NCBI RefSeq assembly: GCF_009017495.1
Contig: NZ_CP044990.1
Location: forward strand, 2,735,001 to 2,799,000
Direction: 5' to 3'
DNA from: Deinococcus sp. AJ005
GTDB lineage: Bacteria; Deinococcota; Deinococci; Deinococcales; Deinococcaceae
DNA: 64,000 nucleotides
Shown in pieces: positions 19,435-28,092 of this stretch. Within the stretch, counting starts at the first letter, position 1. Each line of letters begins with the position of its first letter. The notes beneath the pieces are model-generated. The model was not told the origin of the DNA. It searched no databases and saw only the letters and a program-made list of their open reading frames with translations. The position numbers and the translations under genes are program-made.

Positions 19435-21648
19435 ATGAATAAGAAACTGCTGCTGTCCGCCCTGACCCTTTCGCTGCTGCTGGGGTCCTGCGCCGCGCCG
19501 CCCGAGGCTGGCACCGGCCCCTCCGCGCCCGCCGTGGATTTCCCTGTTCCAGACGACGCCAGCGCGCCCGACGGCTCCGGGCAGATCATCGTGCCGCGCA
19601 GCGATTACAACCGCGACCACAGCAACGATCACAACGACGAGATCGCGATCATTCCCCCGGACCCCAAGCCGGGCAACCTGCCCACCCACGCCCGTCTGGG
19701 CGAGGCCACTGTTCTCAAGGGCACCCGCCTGAGTGCCCAGGCGCTGCCGGGCAATGCCCAGACCGACAGGGTGGCCCTGAAAGTGCTGGTGGTCAGCAGC
19801 GGCGCGGGCGATTTCGGGCTGGACAGCGCCACGGCCATGCTCCAGCAGGGCGGCGTGCCCTACGACGTGCTGAACGCCAGCACGCAGACCCTGGGGCAGG
19901 GCAACCTGATCAACGCGGACGGCAGCGGCAAGTATCAGGGCGTGATCCTGACCAGCAACGCGCTGGTGGCCGAGACCAGTCCTGGCGTCTACACCAGCAC
20001 GCTGGACAGCAGCGAATGGGACACCCTGTTCCAGTATGAGGCGGCCTACAAGGTGCGGCAACTCGCGCTGTACGGCTACCCCGGCGTGGCACCGGAAGAT
20101 TACGGCCTGCGGGCCGTGGCGGGGGCAGAGACCTCCACGACTTCGATGGCCCCCAGTAGCGCGGGCAGGGGCGTGTTCAAAGACCTGACTGGCACGGCGT
20201 TGCCCGTCCAGTACGCCTACAGTTACCCTTCCGTTCTGGAAAGTGTTCCTGGCGTGACCACCACACCGCTGCTCACCGATCCGCAGGGCCGCGTGCTGGC
20301 CGCCACCAGCACCGCCCCCGACGGACGCGAGCGGTTGCTGCTGACCGTCGCCGAGAACCCCTACCTGCGCCACACCCAACTGATGAGTTACGGCCTGGTG
20401 CAGTGGCTCACGCGCGGCGTCCACCTGGGCGAACACCGCCGCTTCCTTCAGGTGGATATCGACGACTACTTCCTGGACGGCGATCACCTGAACGCCCAGA
20501 CCGGGCTGGTCTACCCCGCCCCCTTCCGCCTGAGCGGCTCGGACGTGCTGTCGGTGCGGGACCAGCAGACCGGGATCGAGCAGGCGTTTCCGGTGGCGAG
20601 CGCCTTCCGTTACGCGATGATGTTCAACGGCGGCGGCGCGTTCCCCAACGCCCCGGCGTCGTGCAACCTGGGGATCAGCACGCCGGACCTGCTGACCAGC
20701 GTGACCAAATGCGTCAAGGGCAGCTTCGACTGGGTCAACCACACCCGCGATCACCAGCGCATGGACGTGATGGACCTGAAGACCGCCAAGGGACAGGTGG
20801 GCGGCAACGTCACGATTGCCAACAAGCTGGGGCTGCCCTTCAGTAAGCAGACCCTGTTGACCGGCGAACACAGCGGACTGGGCAACATGGACCCCAACGA
20901 CGACGGCACCCACAACGACGAGGGAACGGTTGGCCCCAAGGTGGATCTGGGGCTGGGCCGCAGCAACCCCAACATGCTCTCGGCAGCCACCAGCGCCGGG
21001 GTGCGCTATATCGCCTCCGATCACAGCGTCGCCAGTGAACGCGACGACTCGTGCGCGACCTGCGGCGTGCAGCATCCCCTGAATGCCAATATCTTCCTGG
21101 TGCCGCGCTGGCCCACCAACGTGCATTACCACGTCACCACGCCCGATGAGGCGGCGGCCTCCTACAACAGCATCTACGCCCCCGGCGGCATCCGCCCGTA
21201 CTGGGACCACAAGCTGACCTACGAAGAGATCATGGACAAGGACAGCGACCTGACCCTGAACCATATCCTGGGCGGCTACGCCTTCACCCATTACATGCAC
21301 CAGCCCAACCTGTACCAGTACGCCCCCGGCAAGAGCCTGGCCAGCGACTGGGTGCGCGCGGGGCTGACCAAATACAGCCTCTACAGCACCCTGCCCCTGA
21401 ACACCTACAAGTGGGACGATCTGGGCGCGTACATGCAGCGCCACACCCTGGAGGAAAAAGCCAAGGCGGCAGGGAGCGTTAAGGGCATGTGGGACCGTAA
21501 GACCAACACCGTGATCCTGAGCAACCTCTCGGCGGGGACGGCTCCGGTCACCCTGACCGGTGCGAATGCAGGCAGCCTGTACGGAGCCTACAAATCACAG
21601 GTGGTCAGCCTGAATGGTAGCAAAACCGTGCCAGTCACGCCGCAGTAA
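19435..21648 (+). CDS. Agd3/CE18-like polysaccharide deacetylase lipoprotein, copy 1
   Basis: 737 residues with a lipoprotein signal (LLLGSCAAP) predicting anchoring outside the membrane. After a charged spacer, residues about 115-300 form an alpha/beta domain (KVLVVSSGAGDFGLDSATAML; WDTLFQYEAAYKVRQLALYGYPG) like the N-terminal part of fungal Agd3. The catalytic part shows a NodB-like metal site: VDIDD at about 340-344 and HTRDH (HxxxH) at about 436-440, then TGEHSGLGNMD. This predicts removal of acetyl groups from GalNAc-type residues of the secreted polymer. First of three tandem paralogues. The family call is from pattern recognition and needs a profile search. Confidence 0.8.
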   Translation: MNKKLLLSALTLSLLLGSCAAPPEAGTGPSAPAVDFPVPDDASAPDGSGQIIVPRSDYNRDHSNDHNDEIAIIPPDPKPGNLPTHARLGEATVLKGTRLSAQALPGNAQTDRVALKVLVVSSGAGDFGLDSATAMLQQGGVPYDVLNASTQTLGQGNLINADGSGKYQGVILTSNALVAETSPGVYTSTLDSSEWDTLFQYEAAYKVRQLALYGYPGVAPEDYGLRAVAGAETSTTSMAPSSAGRGVFKDLTGTALPVQYAYSYPSVLESVPGVTTTPLLTDPQGRVLAATSTAPDGRERLLLTVAENPYLRHTQLMSYGLVQWLTRGVHLGEHRRFLQVDIDDYFLDGDHLNAQTGLVYPAPFRLSGSDVLSVRDQQTGIEQAFPVASAFRYAMMFNGGGAFPNAPASCNLGISTPDLLTSVTKCVKGSFDWVNHTRDHQRMDVMDLKTAKGQVGGNVTIANKLGLPFSKQTLLTGEHSGLGNMDPNDDGTHNDEGTVGPKVDLGLGRSNPNMLSAATSAGVRYIASDHSVASERDDSCATCGVQHPLNANIFLVPRWPTNVHYHVTTPDEAAASYNSIYAPGGIRPYWDHKLTYEEIMDKDSDLTLNHILGGYAFTHYMHQPNLYQYAPGKSLASDWVRAGLTKYSLYSTLPLNTYKWDDLGAYMQRHTLEEKAKAAGSVKGMWDRKTNTVILSNLSAGTAPVTLTGANAGSLYGAYKSQVVSLNGSKTVPVTPQ

Positions 21649-21836
21649 GGCGAGACCGTTGTTCCACGCTGCTCCGCTCCATGCTGGCTGAGGCCGGGCA
21701 GATTCACGAAGAAAACAATTTGGTGCCGGGATTGTATGACAGACAGCAGTCCGAGCCAGACCTTCGATCCCCGTCAAACCTCATTTTCCCGGCTGCAACA
21801 CATGAAACCAACATCTGGTTTTAAGGAGTTTACGCG

Positions 21837-24041
21837 ATGAAACCCCAGACCCTGCTGTCCGCCCTGTCCCTGACCCTGATTCTGGCTGCCTGCGCTGGAT
21901 CGCCGACCCCCGGCACGACCAATAACACAGGCCAGGTGCCCGGTTCCACCAGCGATCTCAATACTGTTCCGAAGGCCGTCGGGCCGGATACGGTAGAACC
22001 GGCTTTCGACAACGTTCCCATTGTGTCGGGAGACGTACATTACCAGGCTCCTGAGCCTATTCCTGGCAAACTGCCGAAAGACGCCCGGCTGGGCGAGGCC
22101 ACCATTCCCAGTGGTACGCGTCTGAGTGCTCAGGGGTTGCCGGGCAATGCCCAGACCGACAGGGTGGACCTGAAAGTGCTGGTCCTGAGCAGCGGTGCGG
22201 GGGACTTCGGCATCGACAGTGCCACGGCCATGTTGCAGCAGGGCGGCGTGCCCTTCGACGTGCTGGACGCCAGCCAGCAGACTCTGGATCAGTCGCGGCT
22301 GATCAATGCCGACGGCAGCGGCAAATATCAGGGTGTGATCCTGACCAGCAGCTCACTGATCAACGAACCTAGCCCTGGCAACTTTATCAGCACGCTGGAC
22401 AGCGGCGAATGGGACACCCTGTTCCAGTACGAGGCGGCCTACAAGGTGCGGCAACTGGCGCTGTACGGTTACCCCGGTGTCGCACCGGAAGATTACGGCC
22501 TGCGGGCGGTGCCGGGCGCGGAGACTTCCACAACGTCCATGACCCCCACCAGCGCGGGCAAGGCAGTGTTCAAGGACCTGACTGGCACGGCATTGCCCGT
22601 GCAGTACGCCTATAGCTACCCTTCTGTGCTGGAAAGTGTTCCTGGCGTGACCACCACACCGCTGCTCACCGATCCGCAGGGCCGCGTGCTGGCCGCCACC
22701 AGCACCGCCGCCGACGGGCGAGAGAGATTGCTGGTTACCACCGCTGAGAACCCGTATCTATTGCACACCGAATTGATGGGTTACGGCCTGGTGCAGTGGT
22801 TGACCAAAGGAGTCCATCTGGGCGAACACCGCCGCTTCTTACAGGTGGATATCGACGACTTTTTCTCGGCTGGGGATCAACTGAACGCGCAGACCGGCCA
22901 GTTGTACACCAAACCCTTTCGCGTGAGCGCTGGCGACCTCATTTCGGTGTACTACCAGCAGCGCGATATCCGCAGCACCTTCAAGGCAGCCAGCAACTTC
23001 AGGTATTCCCTGGTCTTTAACGGTGGGGGCGCAAAAACATCGGCCTTCGGCTCCTGCCTGTTTTACTGGCTCAGTTCGGACCAATTGACCAGTATGGCTA
23101 AGTGCCTGAAAGATGATTTTGATTGGGTCAATCACACCAAAGACCATCTGCGTATGGACGTGATGGATCTGAAAACGGCCACCGATCAGATTGCGGGCAA
23201 CTTCACGATTGCCAGCAAGTTGGGCCTTCCCGTCAACCGCAAGAGTCTGGTGACGGGCGAACACAGCGGGCTGGGCAACATGGACCCCACCGACGACGGC
23301 AGCCACAACGACGACGATGTCAACCTGCCCAAACAGGATCTGGGCCTGGGGCGCAGTAACCCCAATATGTTGCAGGCTGCCGACAGCTCTGGGGTGCGCT
23401 ATCTGGGTGCCGACCACAGCGTCGCCAGCCAGTGGGACGCTTCATGCCTCACCTGCGGCGTGGTGCATCCGCTGGACAACAAACTGTTCGTGATGGCGCG
23501 CTGGCCGATCAATATTTACTACTACGCCACCAATCCCGCCGAGACGCTCAAGGGCTACAACAATGTCTATGCCCCTGGCGGCACCCGGCCTTACTGGGAC
23601 CACGCCCTGAACTACAGTGAATTCCTGGACAAGGAAAGCGATCTGGCCCTGACGCACATGCTGGGCGGCGGCGCCTTCCCGCACTACATGCACCAGACCA
23701 ACCTGAATCAGTACGCCCTGGGCAAGAGCGTGGCTTCGGATTGGGTGCAGGCGGCCCTGAGCAAATACAGCAAGTACAGCACCCTGCCGCTGAACACCTA
23801 CCACTGGGATGATCTGGGTGCGTATATGCAGAGCCACACCACCGAGGAAAAAGCCAAGACGGCGGGTAGCCTCAAGGGGATATGGGACCGCAAGACCAAC
23901 ACGGTGGTCCTGAGCAACCTGTCGGCGGGCACGGTCCCGGTCACCCTGACCGGCGCGGACGGGGGCAGCCTGTACGGAGCCTACAAATCTCAGGTGGTCT
24001 CCCTGAGCGGCAACCGGACCGTGGGGGTCACGCCCCGCTAG
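21837..24041 (+). CDS. Agd3/CE18-like polysaccharide deacetylase lipoprotein, copy 2
   Basis: 734 residues, nearly collinear with copy 1 and identical over long stretches (for example around YEAAYKVRQLALYGYPGVAPEDYG). The lipobox is LILAACAGS and AAGGAG precedes the ATG. The metal-site motifs are conserved: VDIDD, HTKDH and TGEHSGLGNMD. Divergence from copy 1 is concentrated in the mature N-terminal linker and the segment after VDIDDFF (about 345-420), which may tune substrate binding. It lies 188 bp after copy 1. A short stem-loop (AAACCA with TGGTTT) sits just before its ribosome-binding site. Confidence 0.8.
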   Translation: MKPQTLLSALSLTLILAACAGSPTPGTTNNTGQVPGSTSDLNTVPKAVGPDTVEPAFDNVPIVSGDVHYQAPEPIPGKLPKDARLGEATIPSGTRLSAQGLPGNAQTDRVDLKVLVLSSGAGDFGIDSATAMLQQGGVPFDVLDASQQTLDQSRLINADGSGKYQGVILTSSSLINEPSPGNFISTLDSGEWDTLFQYEAAYKVRQLALYGYPGVAPEDYGLRAVPGAETSTTSMTPTSAGKAVFKDLTGTALPVQYAYSYPSVLESVPGVTTTPLLTDPQGRVLAATSTAADGRERLLVTTAENPYLLHTELMGYGLVQWLTKGVHLGEHRRFLQVDIDDFFSAGDQLNAQTGQLYTKPFRVSAGDLISVYYQQRDIRSTFKAASNFRYSLVFNGGGAKTSAFGSCLFYWLSSDQLTSMAKCLKDDFDWVNHTKDHLRMDVMDLKTATDQIAGNFTIASKLGLPVNRKSLVTGEHSGLGNMDPTDDGSHNDDDVNLPKQDLGLGRSNPNMLQAADSSGVRYLGADHSVASQWDASCLTCGVVHPLDNKLFVMARWPINIYYYATNPAETLKGYNNVYAPGGTRPYWDHALNYSEFLDKESDLALTHMLGGGAFPHYMHQTNLNQYALGKSVASDWVQAALSKYSKYSTLPLNTYHWDDLGAYMQSHTTEEKAKTAGSLKGIWDRKTNTVVLSNLSAGTVPVTLTGADGGSLYGAYKSQVVSLSGNRTVGVTPR

Positions 24042-24136
24042 CGCCATTCCATTCATCATCCAGTCGGCCTGCCCGGACTTCCAGGGGGCCGTCCATTTTT
24101 GCCTCCACTCATTTTTCACCACACTCAGGACTATCC

Positions 24137-26335
24137 ATGACGAAATTGAAAACGCTGTTTCCACCTGCCCTGCTGCTGTCCGCCGCCCTGATCCTGACCG
24201 GATGCGGAGGCGGCAGCGCCCCCAGCACCTCTGGTTCCACCCCGGATGGCAAACCCGACACCAGCATCGTCGGTGAGAACGGCGTCAAGCTCAGCGAGAT
24301 CGACCGCTACGGCGAGAACGTTTCAGCCTCCGAAGGCGGCAATCTGACGCCCACCGGAGCAGTGGCCGGGGACATCAGGCGGCTGCTGCCCCAGGGCTTT
24401 TCCGCGCAGCGTCTCGGCCCGGCGCGCATTCCCGCCGCCGGACGCCTGAACGCCCAGAGTCTGCCCAGCAACGCCCAGACGGGCAAGGTGGCCCTGAAAA
24501 TTCTGGTGCTGCACGCTGGGGCCGCCGACTTCGGGCTGGCCCCTGCCAAAGCCCTGCTCTCCCAGCACGGCATCGCCTTCGACACGCTGGACGCCACGGC
24601 CACGGACCTGAACTTGGCCTCATTGATCGGGACCGATGGCGTGGGCAAATATTCGGGTGTGATCCTGGCAAGCAATTCACTAACCATCGAGAGCAGTCCC
24701 GGCGTGTTTACCAGCACCCTGAACGATGCCGAGTGGGTCACCCTGTTCGAGTACGAGGCGGCCTACAAAGTGCGCCAACTGGCCCTGTTCGGTTTCCCCG
24801 GCATTGCGCCGGAAGATTACGGCGTGCGGGCCGTGCCCGGGGCAGAGACAGGGACTTCCGACGCCACGGTGACGGCAGGCGGCAAGGCGGTCTTCAGCGA
24901 CCTGACCGCCAACACGGTACCGGTGCGGTTCTCGTTTGCCTATCCCAGCCGCCTGGAGCCGGTGGCAGGCGTGACCACCACGCCGCTGCTGACCGACGCC
25001 AACGGCAACCTGCTCGCGGTCAGCAGTACCGCCGCCGACGGGCGTGAGCGGCTGCTGCTGACGATGGCCCAGAACGAGTACCTGACCCATACCCAACTGC
25101 TGGGGTACGGGATGGTGCAGTGGCTGACCAAAGGCGTCTACCTGGGCGAGTACCGCCGCTACCTGGGCGTGGACATCGATGACTGGTTCGCCACCGGGGA
25201 CCGCTACGACGCTCCCACCAAGACCGTGGTTCTCAACGCCTTCCGCCTCAAGGCCACCGACGCGGTTTCCACGCGTGATCAGCAGACTGCCGTCCGCAAG
25301 GACTTCCCGGCAGCAAAAAACTTCACCTATTCCATGGTGTACAACGGCCTGGGTGCGGATATCCTGGCCCCCAAGACCTGCTCGCCCTCCGCCAAGGTCA
25401 AAGATCCCCTGAGCGCCGTGAGCAAGTGCCTGGGCCGGGATTTCGACTGGGTCAACCACACCCGCGATCACCCGCTGATGGATAACCTGTCGCTGAACGA
25501 GAGCTTCAACCAGATCTTTCAGAACACCCTGATCGGCCTGTTCATGGGCCTGAAACTGAGTGAGAAGAGTCTGGTGACCGGCGAACTCAGCGGCCTGGGC
25601 TGGAAGGCCCCTGCCGAGGACCAGCCCAAGGTGGATTACGGCCTGGGCGCCAGCAACATCAACTTCCTGAACGCCGCCACCCTCTCAGGCATCAAGTACG
25701 TGGCCTCCAACCGCAGCGTCGCCAGCCACTGGGACGCGAGCTGCCCCACCTGCGGCATCTTCCATCCGCTCAAGCCGGGCATCCTGCTGATTCCGCGCTG
25801 GCCCAACAACGTCTTTTATTACTCCAGCACCCCGGATGAGGCGGCCACCAGCTACAATGCGGTGTATGCCCCCGGCGGCACCGCACCGTACTGGGACCAC
25901 GCCCTGAGCTACGCGGAATACCTGGACAAGGAAGGCGACATCGGATTGCAACACGTCCTGTCGGGGGCCGCCTGGCCGCACTACATGCACCAGCCCAACC
26001 TGAACCAGTACGCCCCCGGCAAGAGCGTGGCCACCGACTGGGTGCGCGCCGTGCTGGACAAGTACAGCGCGGCCAGCACGCTGCCAGTGAATACTTTGGC
26101 CTGGGACGATCTGGGCGCGTATGTGGACCGCCACACCCGCGAGGAAAAGGCCAAAGCAGCGGGCCAACTGGGCGCGGTGTGGGACCGCAAGACCAACAGC
26201 GTAGCAATCACCAGCCGCGCGGGCACCCTGCCCGTCAGCCTGACCGGGGCGACTTCCGGGTCTGCTTACGGCGGGGCCCGCATCCTGAACCGCACCGTCG
26301 GCGGCACGGTCAACGTCGCCGTGACGCCCAGGTAA
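24137..26335 (+). CDS. Agd3/CE18-like polysaccharide deacetylase lipoprotein, copy 3
   Basis: 732 residues, the most divergent of the three copies. The lipobox is LILTGCGGG. The start at 24137 is chosen by the signal peptide, and the frame's 85 upstream codons are read-through into the preceding gene. Catalytic motifs are kept (VDIDDWF, HTRDHPLMD). The segment that reads EHSGLGNMD in copies 1 and 2 is ELSGLGWKA here, so one conserved His is replaced by Leu, which may change activity or specificity. Its stop lies 3 bp before the next gene's TTG, implying co-transcription with the glycosidases. Confidence 0.8.
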   Translation: MTKLKTLFPPALLLSAALILTGCGGGSAPSTSGSTPDGKPDTSIVGENGVKLSEIDRYGENVSASEGGNLTPTGAVAGDIRRLLPQGFSAQRLGPARIPAAGRLNAQSLPSNAQTGKVALKILVLHAGAADFGLAPAKALLSQHGIAFDTLDATATDLNLASLIGTDGVGKYSGVILASNSLTIESSPGVFTSTLNDAEWVTLFEYEAAYKVRQLALFGFPGIAPEDYGVRAVPGAETGTSDATVTAGGKAVFSDLTANTVPVRFSFAYPSRLEPVAGVTTTPLLTDANGNLLAVSSTAADGRERLLLTMAQNEYLTHTQLLGYGMVQWLTKGVYLGEYRRYLGVDIDDWFATGDRYDAPTKTVVLNAFRLKATDAVSTRDQQTAVRKDFPAAKNFTYSMVYNGLGADILAPKTCSPSAKVKDPLSAVSKCLGRDFDWVNHTRDHPLMDNLSLNESFNQIFQNTLIGLFMGLKLSEKSLVTGELSGLGWKAPAEDQPKVDYGLGASNINFLNAATLSGIKYVASNRSVASHWDASCPTCGIFHPLKPGILLIPRWPNNVFYYSSTPDEAATSYNAVYAPGGTAPYWDHALSYAEYLDKEGDIGLQHVLSGAAWPHYMHQPNLNQYAPGKSVATDWVRAVLDKYSAASTLPVNTLAWDDLGAYVDRHTREEKAKAAGQLGAVWDRKTNSVAITSRAGTLPVSLTGATSGSAYGGARILNRTVGGTVNVAVTPR

Positions 26336-26338
26336 GGG

Positions 26339-27076
26339 TTGCTCACGGCCATTACCGCTCTCTCGCCCCACCTGCCCCTGAGCGTCTATTACGGCCCGCC
26401 CACCCCGCAGGCTTTAAAGACGCTGGGCGGCTTCGGAACGGTGGTGGTGCAGACCACGCTGTACCAGCCGGCCCAGCTCGACGCCCTGCGCGCGGGCGGC
26501 ACGCGGGTGCTGGGGTATCTGAGCGTGGGCGAGGACCACCCCCTGGGCGACTACCGCTGCGCGCCCGGCTGTCAGGCGTACCACCTGGAGGTCAACCCGC
26601 AGTGGGGCAGCGTGAAAGTGGACGCCACCAACCCCGCGTGGTGGGCCGAACTGCTGCGCCGCGCCGACCTGGAACTCAAGCACGCCGACGGCCTGATGCT
26701 CGACACCCTGGACAGCGCCGGGACAGAGGCGACGCTGGCACTGGTGCAGACGTTGCGGACAGCCTTTCCCAAGGCCACGCTGCTGGCCAACCGGGGCTTT
26801 GGGCTGCTGCCGGGTCTGGCACGGCTGGTGAACGGGGTGCTGTTCGAGGGCTTTTCCACCACGCACACCCCCGCTTACGCCGCGCTGGACAAGGTGGGGC
26901 GCACCTACACCGCCCACTGGCTGAAAGAAGTGCGGGCCACGGGCCTGAGCGTCTGCGCGCTGGACTATGCCGACTCCCCAGCGCTGGCCCGCGCCGCACG
27001 CGAGCGGGCCGCGCAGTACAACGTGCAAACCTTCGTCACAGACCGCGCCCTCTCGCTGGCTGGAGGTCTGCACTGA
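26339..27076 (+). CDS. GH114-like endo-alpha-1,4-polygalactosaminidase homologue without signal peptide
   Basis: 245-residue TIM-barrel protein. GYLSVGEDHPLGDYR, the strand GLMLDTLDSAG carrying a probable catalytic Asp, NRGFGLLPG, and a C-terminal VCALDYADSP match the TM1410/GH114 group, which cleaves alpha-1,4-galactosamine polymers. The start is a TTG just after copy 3's stop. No export signal is visible from that or any later start, so the protein would be cytoplasmic or exported in an unconventional way. That is odd for an enzyme expected to trim a secreted polymer. Confidence 0.75.
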   Translation: MLTAITALSPHLPLSVYYGPPTPQALKTLGGFGTVVVQTTLYQPAQLDALRAGGTRVLGYLSVGEDHPLGDYRCAPGCQAYHLEVNPQWGSVKVDATNPAWWAELLRRADLELKHADGLMLDTLDSAGTEATLALVQTLRTAFPKATLLANRGFGLLPGLARLVNGVLFEGFSTTHTPAYAALDKVGRTYTAHWLKEVRATGLSVCALDYADSPALARAARERAAQYNVQTFVTDRALSLAGGLH

Positions 27077-27999
27077 ATACAGTCTCAGACTTTCTTTCCC
27101 GGTCCCGCCTCGTGCGGTGGCCGGTTCTTCTCTCTCCCCTCCTGCTTGGTCTGGGTTGGACGCTTGCGGCAGGCGGCGCGCAGGCAGATACGAGATCAGA
27201 CCAGTTGCGGGCCGCACGCACCTGGGCCATTCAACTGGGCGGTCTGGGCGGCGCGGATGGGCCGCGCCTGGCCCCGCTGAAACGCGCTCCCTTTGGTCTA
27301 CTGGTCATCGAGCCGAACGACGACGACGGCCAGCCCTGGAGCCGCGCCGAGGTGGAAACCGCCGCACAGAGTAAATTGCTCGTCGCCTACCTGAGCGTGG
27401 GGGCCGCCGAGGATTACCGCCGTTACTGGCAGGCGGGCTGGAAGGTGGGACAGCCGGACTGGATTTTAAAGGCTGATCCCGACTGGCCCGGCAATTACGA
27501 CGTGGCGTACTGGAATCCGGCGTGGCAAAAGCTGGCACTGGCCGGGCTGGACACCCTGATCGATCAGGGTTTTGGCGGCGTCTACCTGGACCTGATCGAC
27601 GCCTACATGCGCCGCCCGGAACGGCCCACCGCCCGCGCCGAGATGGTGCGCTGGGTCTGCGAGATCGCCGCGCACGCCCACGCCCGTGACCCTCAGTTTC
27701 TGATCATCCCGCAGAACGCCCCCGAACTGCTCTCTGACCCCGGTTACGCCGCCTGCGTGAACGCTACCGCGCAGGAAGAAACCTTTGTCTATGCCACGGA
27801 TGAGGTCACGGAAGCCGGGCGGCAGACCGAACTGCTGGCCAGCTTCAAAGCCTGGCGCAAGCTGGGAAAGCCAGTGCTGACGCTGGATTACGCCTCGAAT
27901 CCTGGCCTGATTTCGCAAACCTACAGCCGCGCCCGCGCCGCCGGGCTGGTGCCGTATGTCAGCGTGCGGAATCTGGACGTGCTGACGCCAGGGCGCTAA
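27073..27999 (+). CDS. Secreted GH114-like endo-alpha-1,4-polygalactosaminidase homologue
   Basis: About 308 residues with an N-terminal signal segment (RWPVLLSPLLLGLGWTL) ending near GGAQA. The GH114 core is clear: LLVAYLSVGAAEDYRRYW, YDVAYWNPAW, GGVYLDLIDAYMRR, IIPQN, and a final LTLDYASNPG. It should cut alpha-1,4-linked galactosamine chains outside the membrane. The start is ambiguous. CTG at 27073 has GGAGG 6 nt upstream and overlaps the previous stop (CTGA), while the first canonical codon is GTG at 27112, with no ribosome-binding site. A strong bidirectional terminator follows. Confidence 0.85.
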   Translation: MNTVSDFLSRSRLVRWPVLLSPLLLGLGWTLAAGGAQADTRSDQLRAARTWAIQLGGLGGADGPRLAPLKRAPFGLLVIEPNDDDGQPWSRAEVETAAQSKLLVAYLSVGAAEDYRRYWQAGWKVGQPDWILKADPDWPGNYDVAYWNPAWQKLALAGLDTLIDQGFGGVYLDLIDAYMRRPERPTARAEMVRWVCEIAAHAHARDPQFLIIPQNAPELLSDPGYAACVNATAQEETFVYATDEVTEAGRQTELLASFKAWRKLGKPVLTLDYASNPGLISQTYSRARAAGLVPYVSVRNLDVLTPGR

Positions 28000-28026
28000 G
28001 CCAGAACGCAGAAGGAACAAAGGAAC

Positions 28027-28066
28027 GAGGCAGCGTGGGACTATCCCGCCACGCTGCCTCTTCTCT
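28027..28066. terminator. Bidirectional terminator closing the polysaccharide cluster and the murD-ftsW unit
   Basis: A perfect 12-bp stem, GAGGCAGCGTGG (28027-28038) with CCACGCTGCCTC (28049-28060), has a 10-nt loop and a pyrimidine-rich tail. It lies between the convergent GH114 and ftsW genes. Confidence 0.85.
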
Positions 28067-28090
28067 ATTTCCCAGCTCTATTTCCCAGCT
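28065..28090. repeat. 13-bp perfect tandem duplication beside the ftsW stop
   Basis: CTATTTCCCAGCT occurs twice back to back (28065-28077, 28078-28090), ending 2 bp before the ftsW stop codon. Confidence 0.85.
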
Positions 28091-28092
28091 TT

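Noticed and set aside
19390..21444. 684-codon minus-strand frame opposite deacetylase copy 1
   Set aside because: The composition (His/Gln/Val/Gly shadow) and its exact overlap with a well-supported lipoprotein gene show it is antisense noise.
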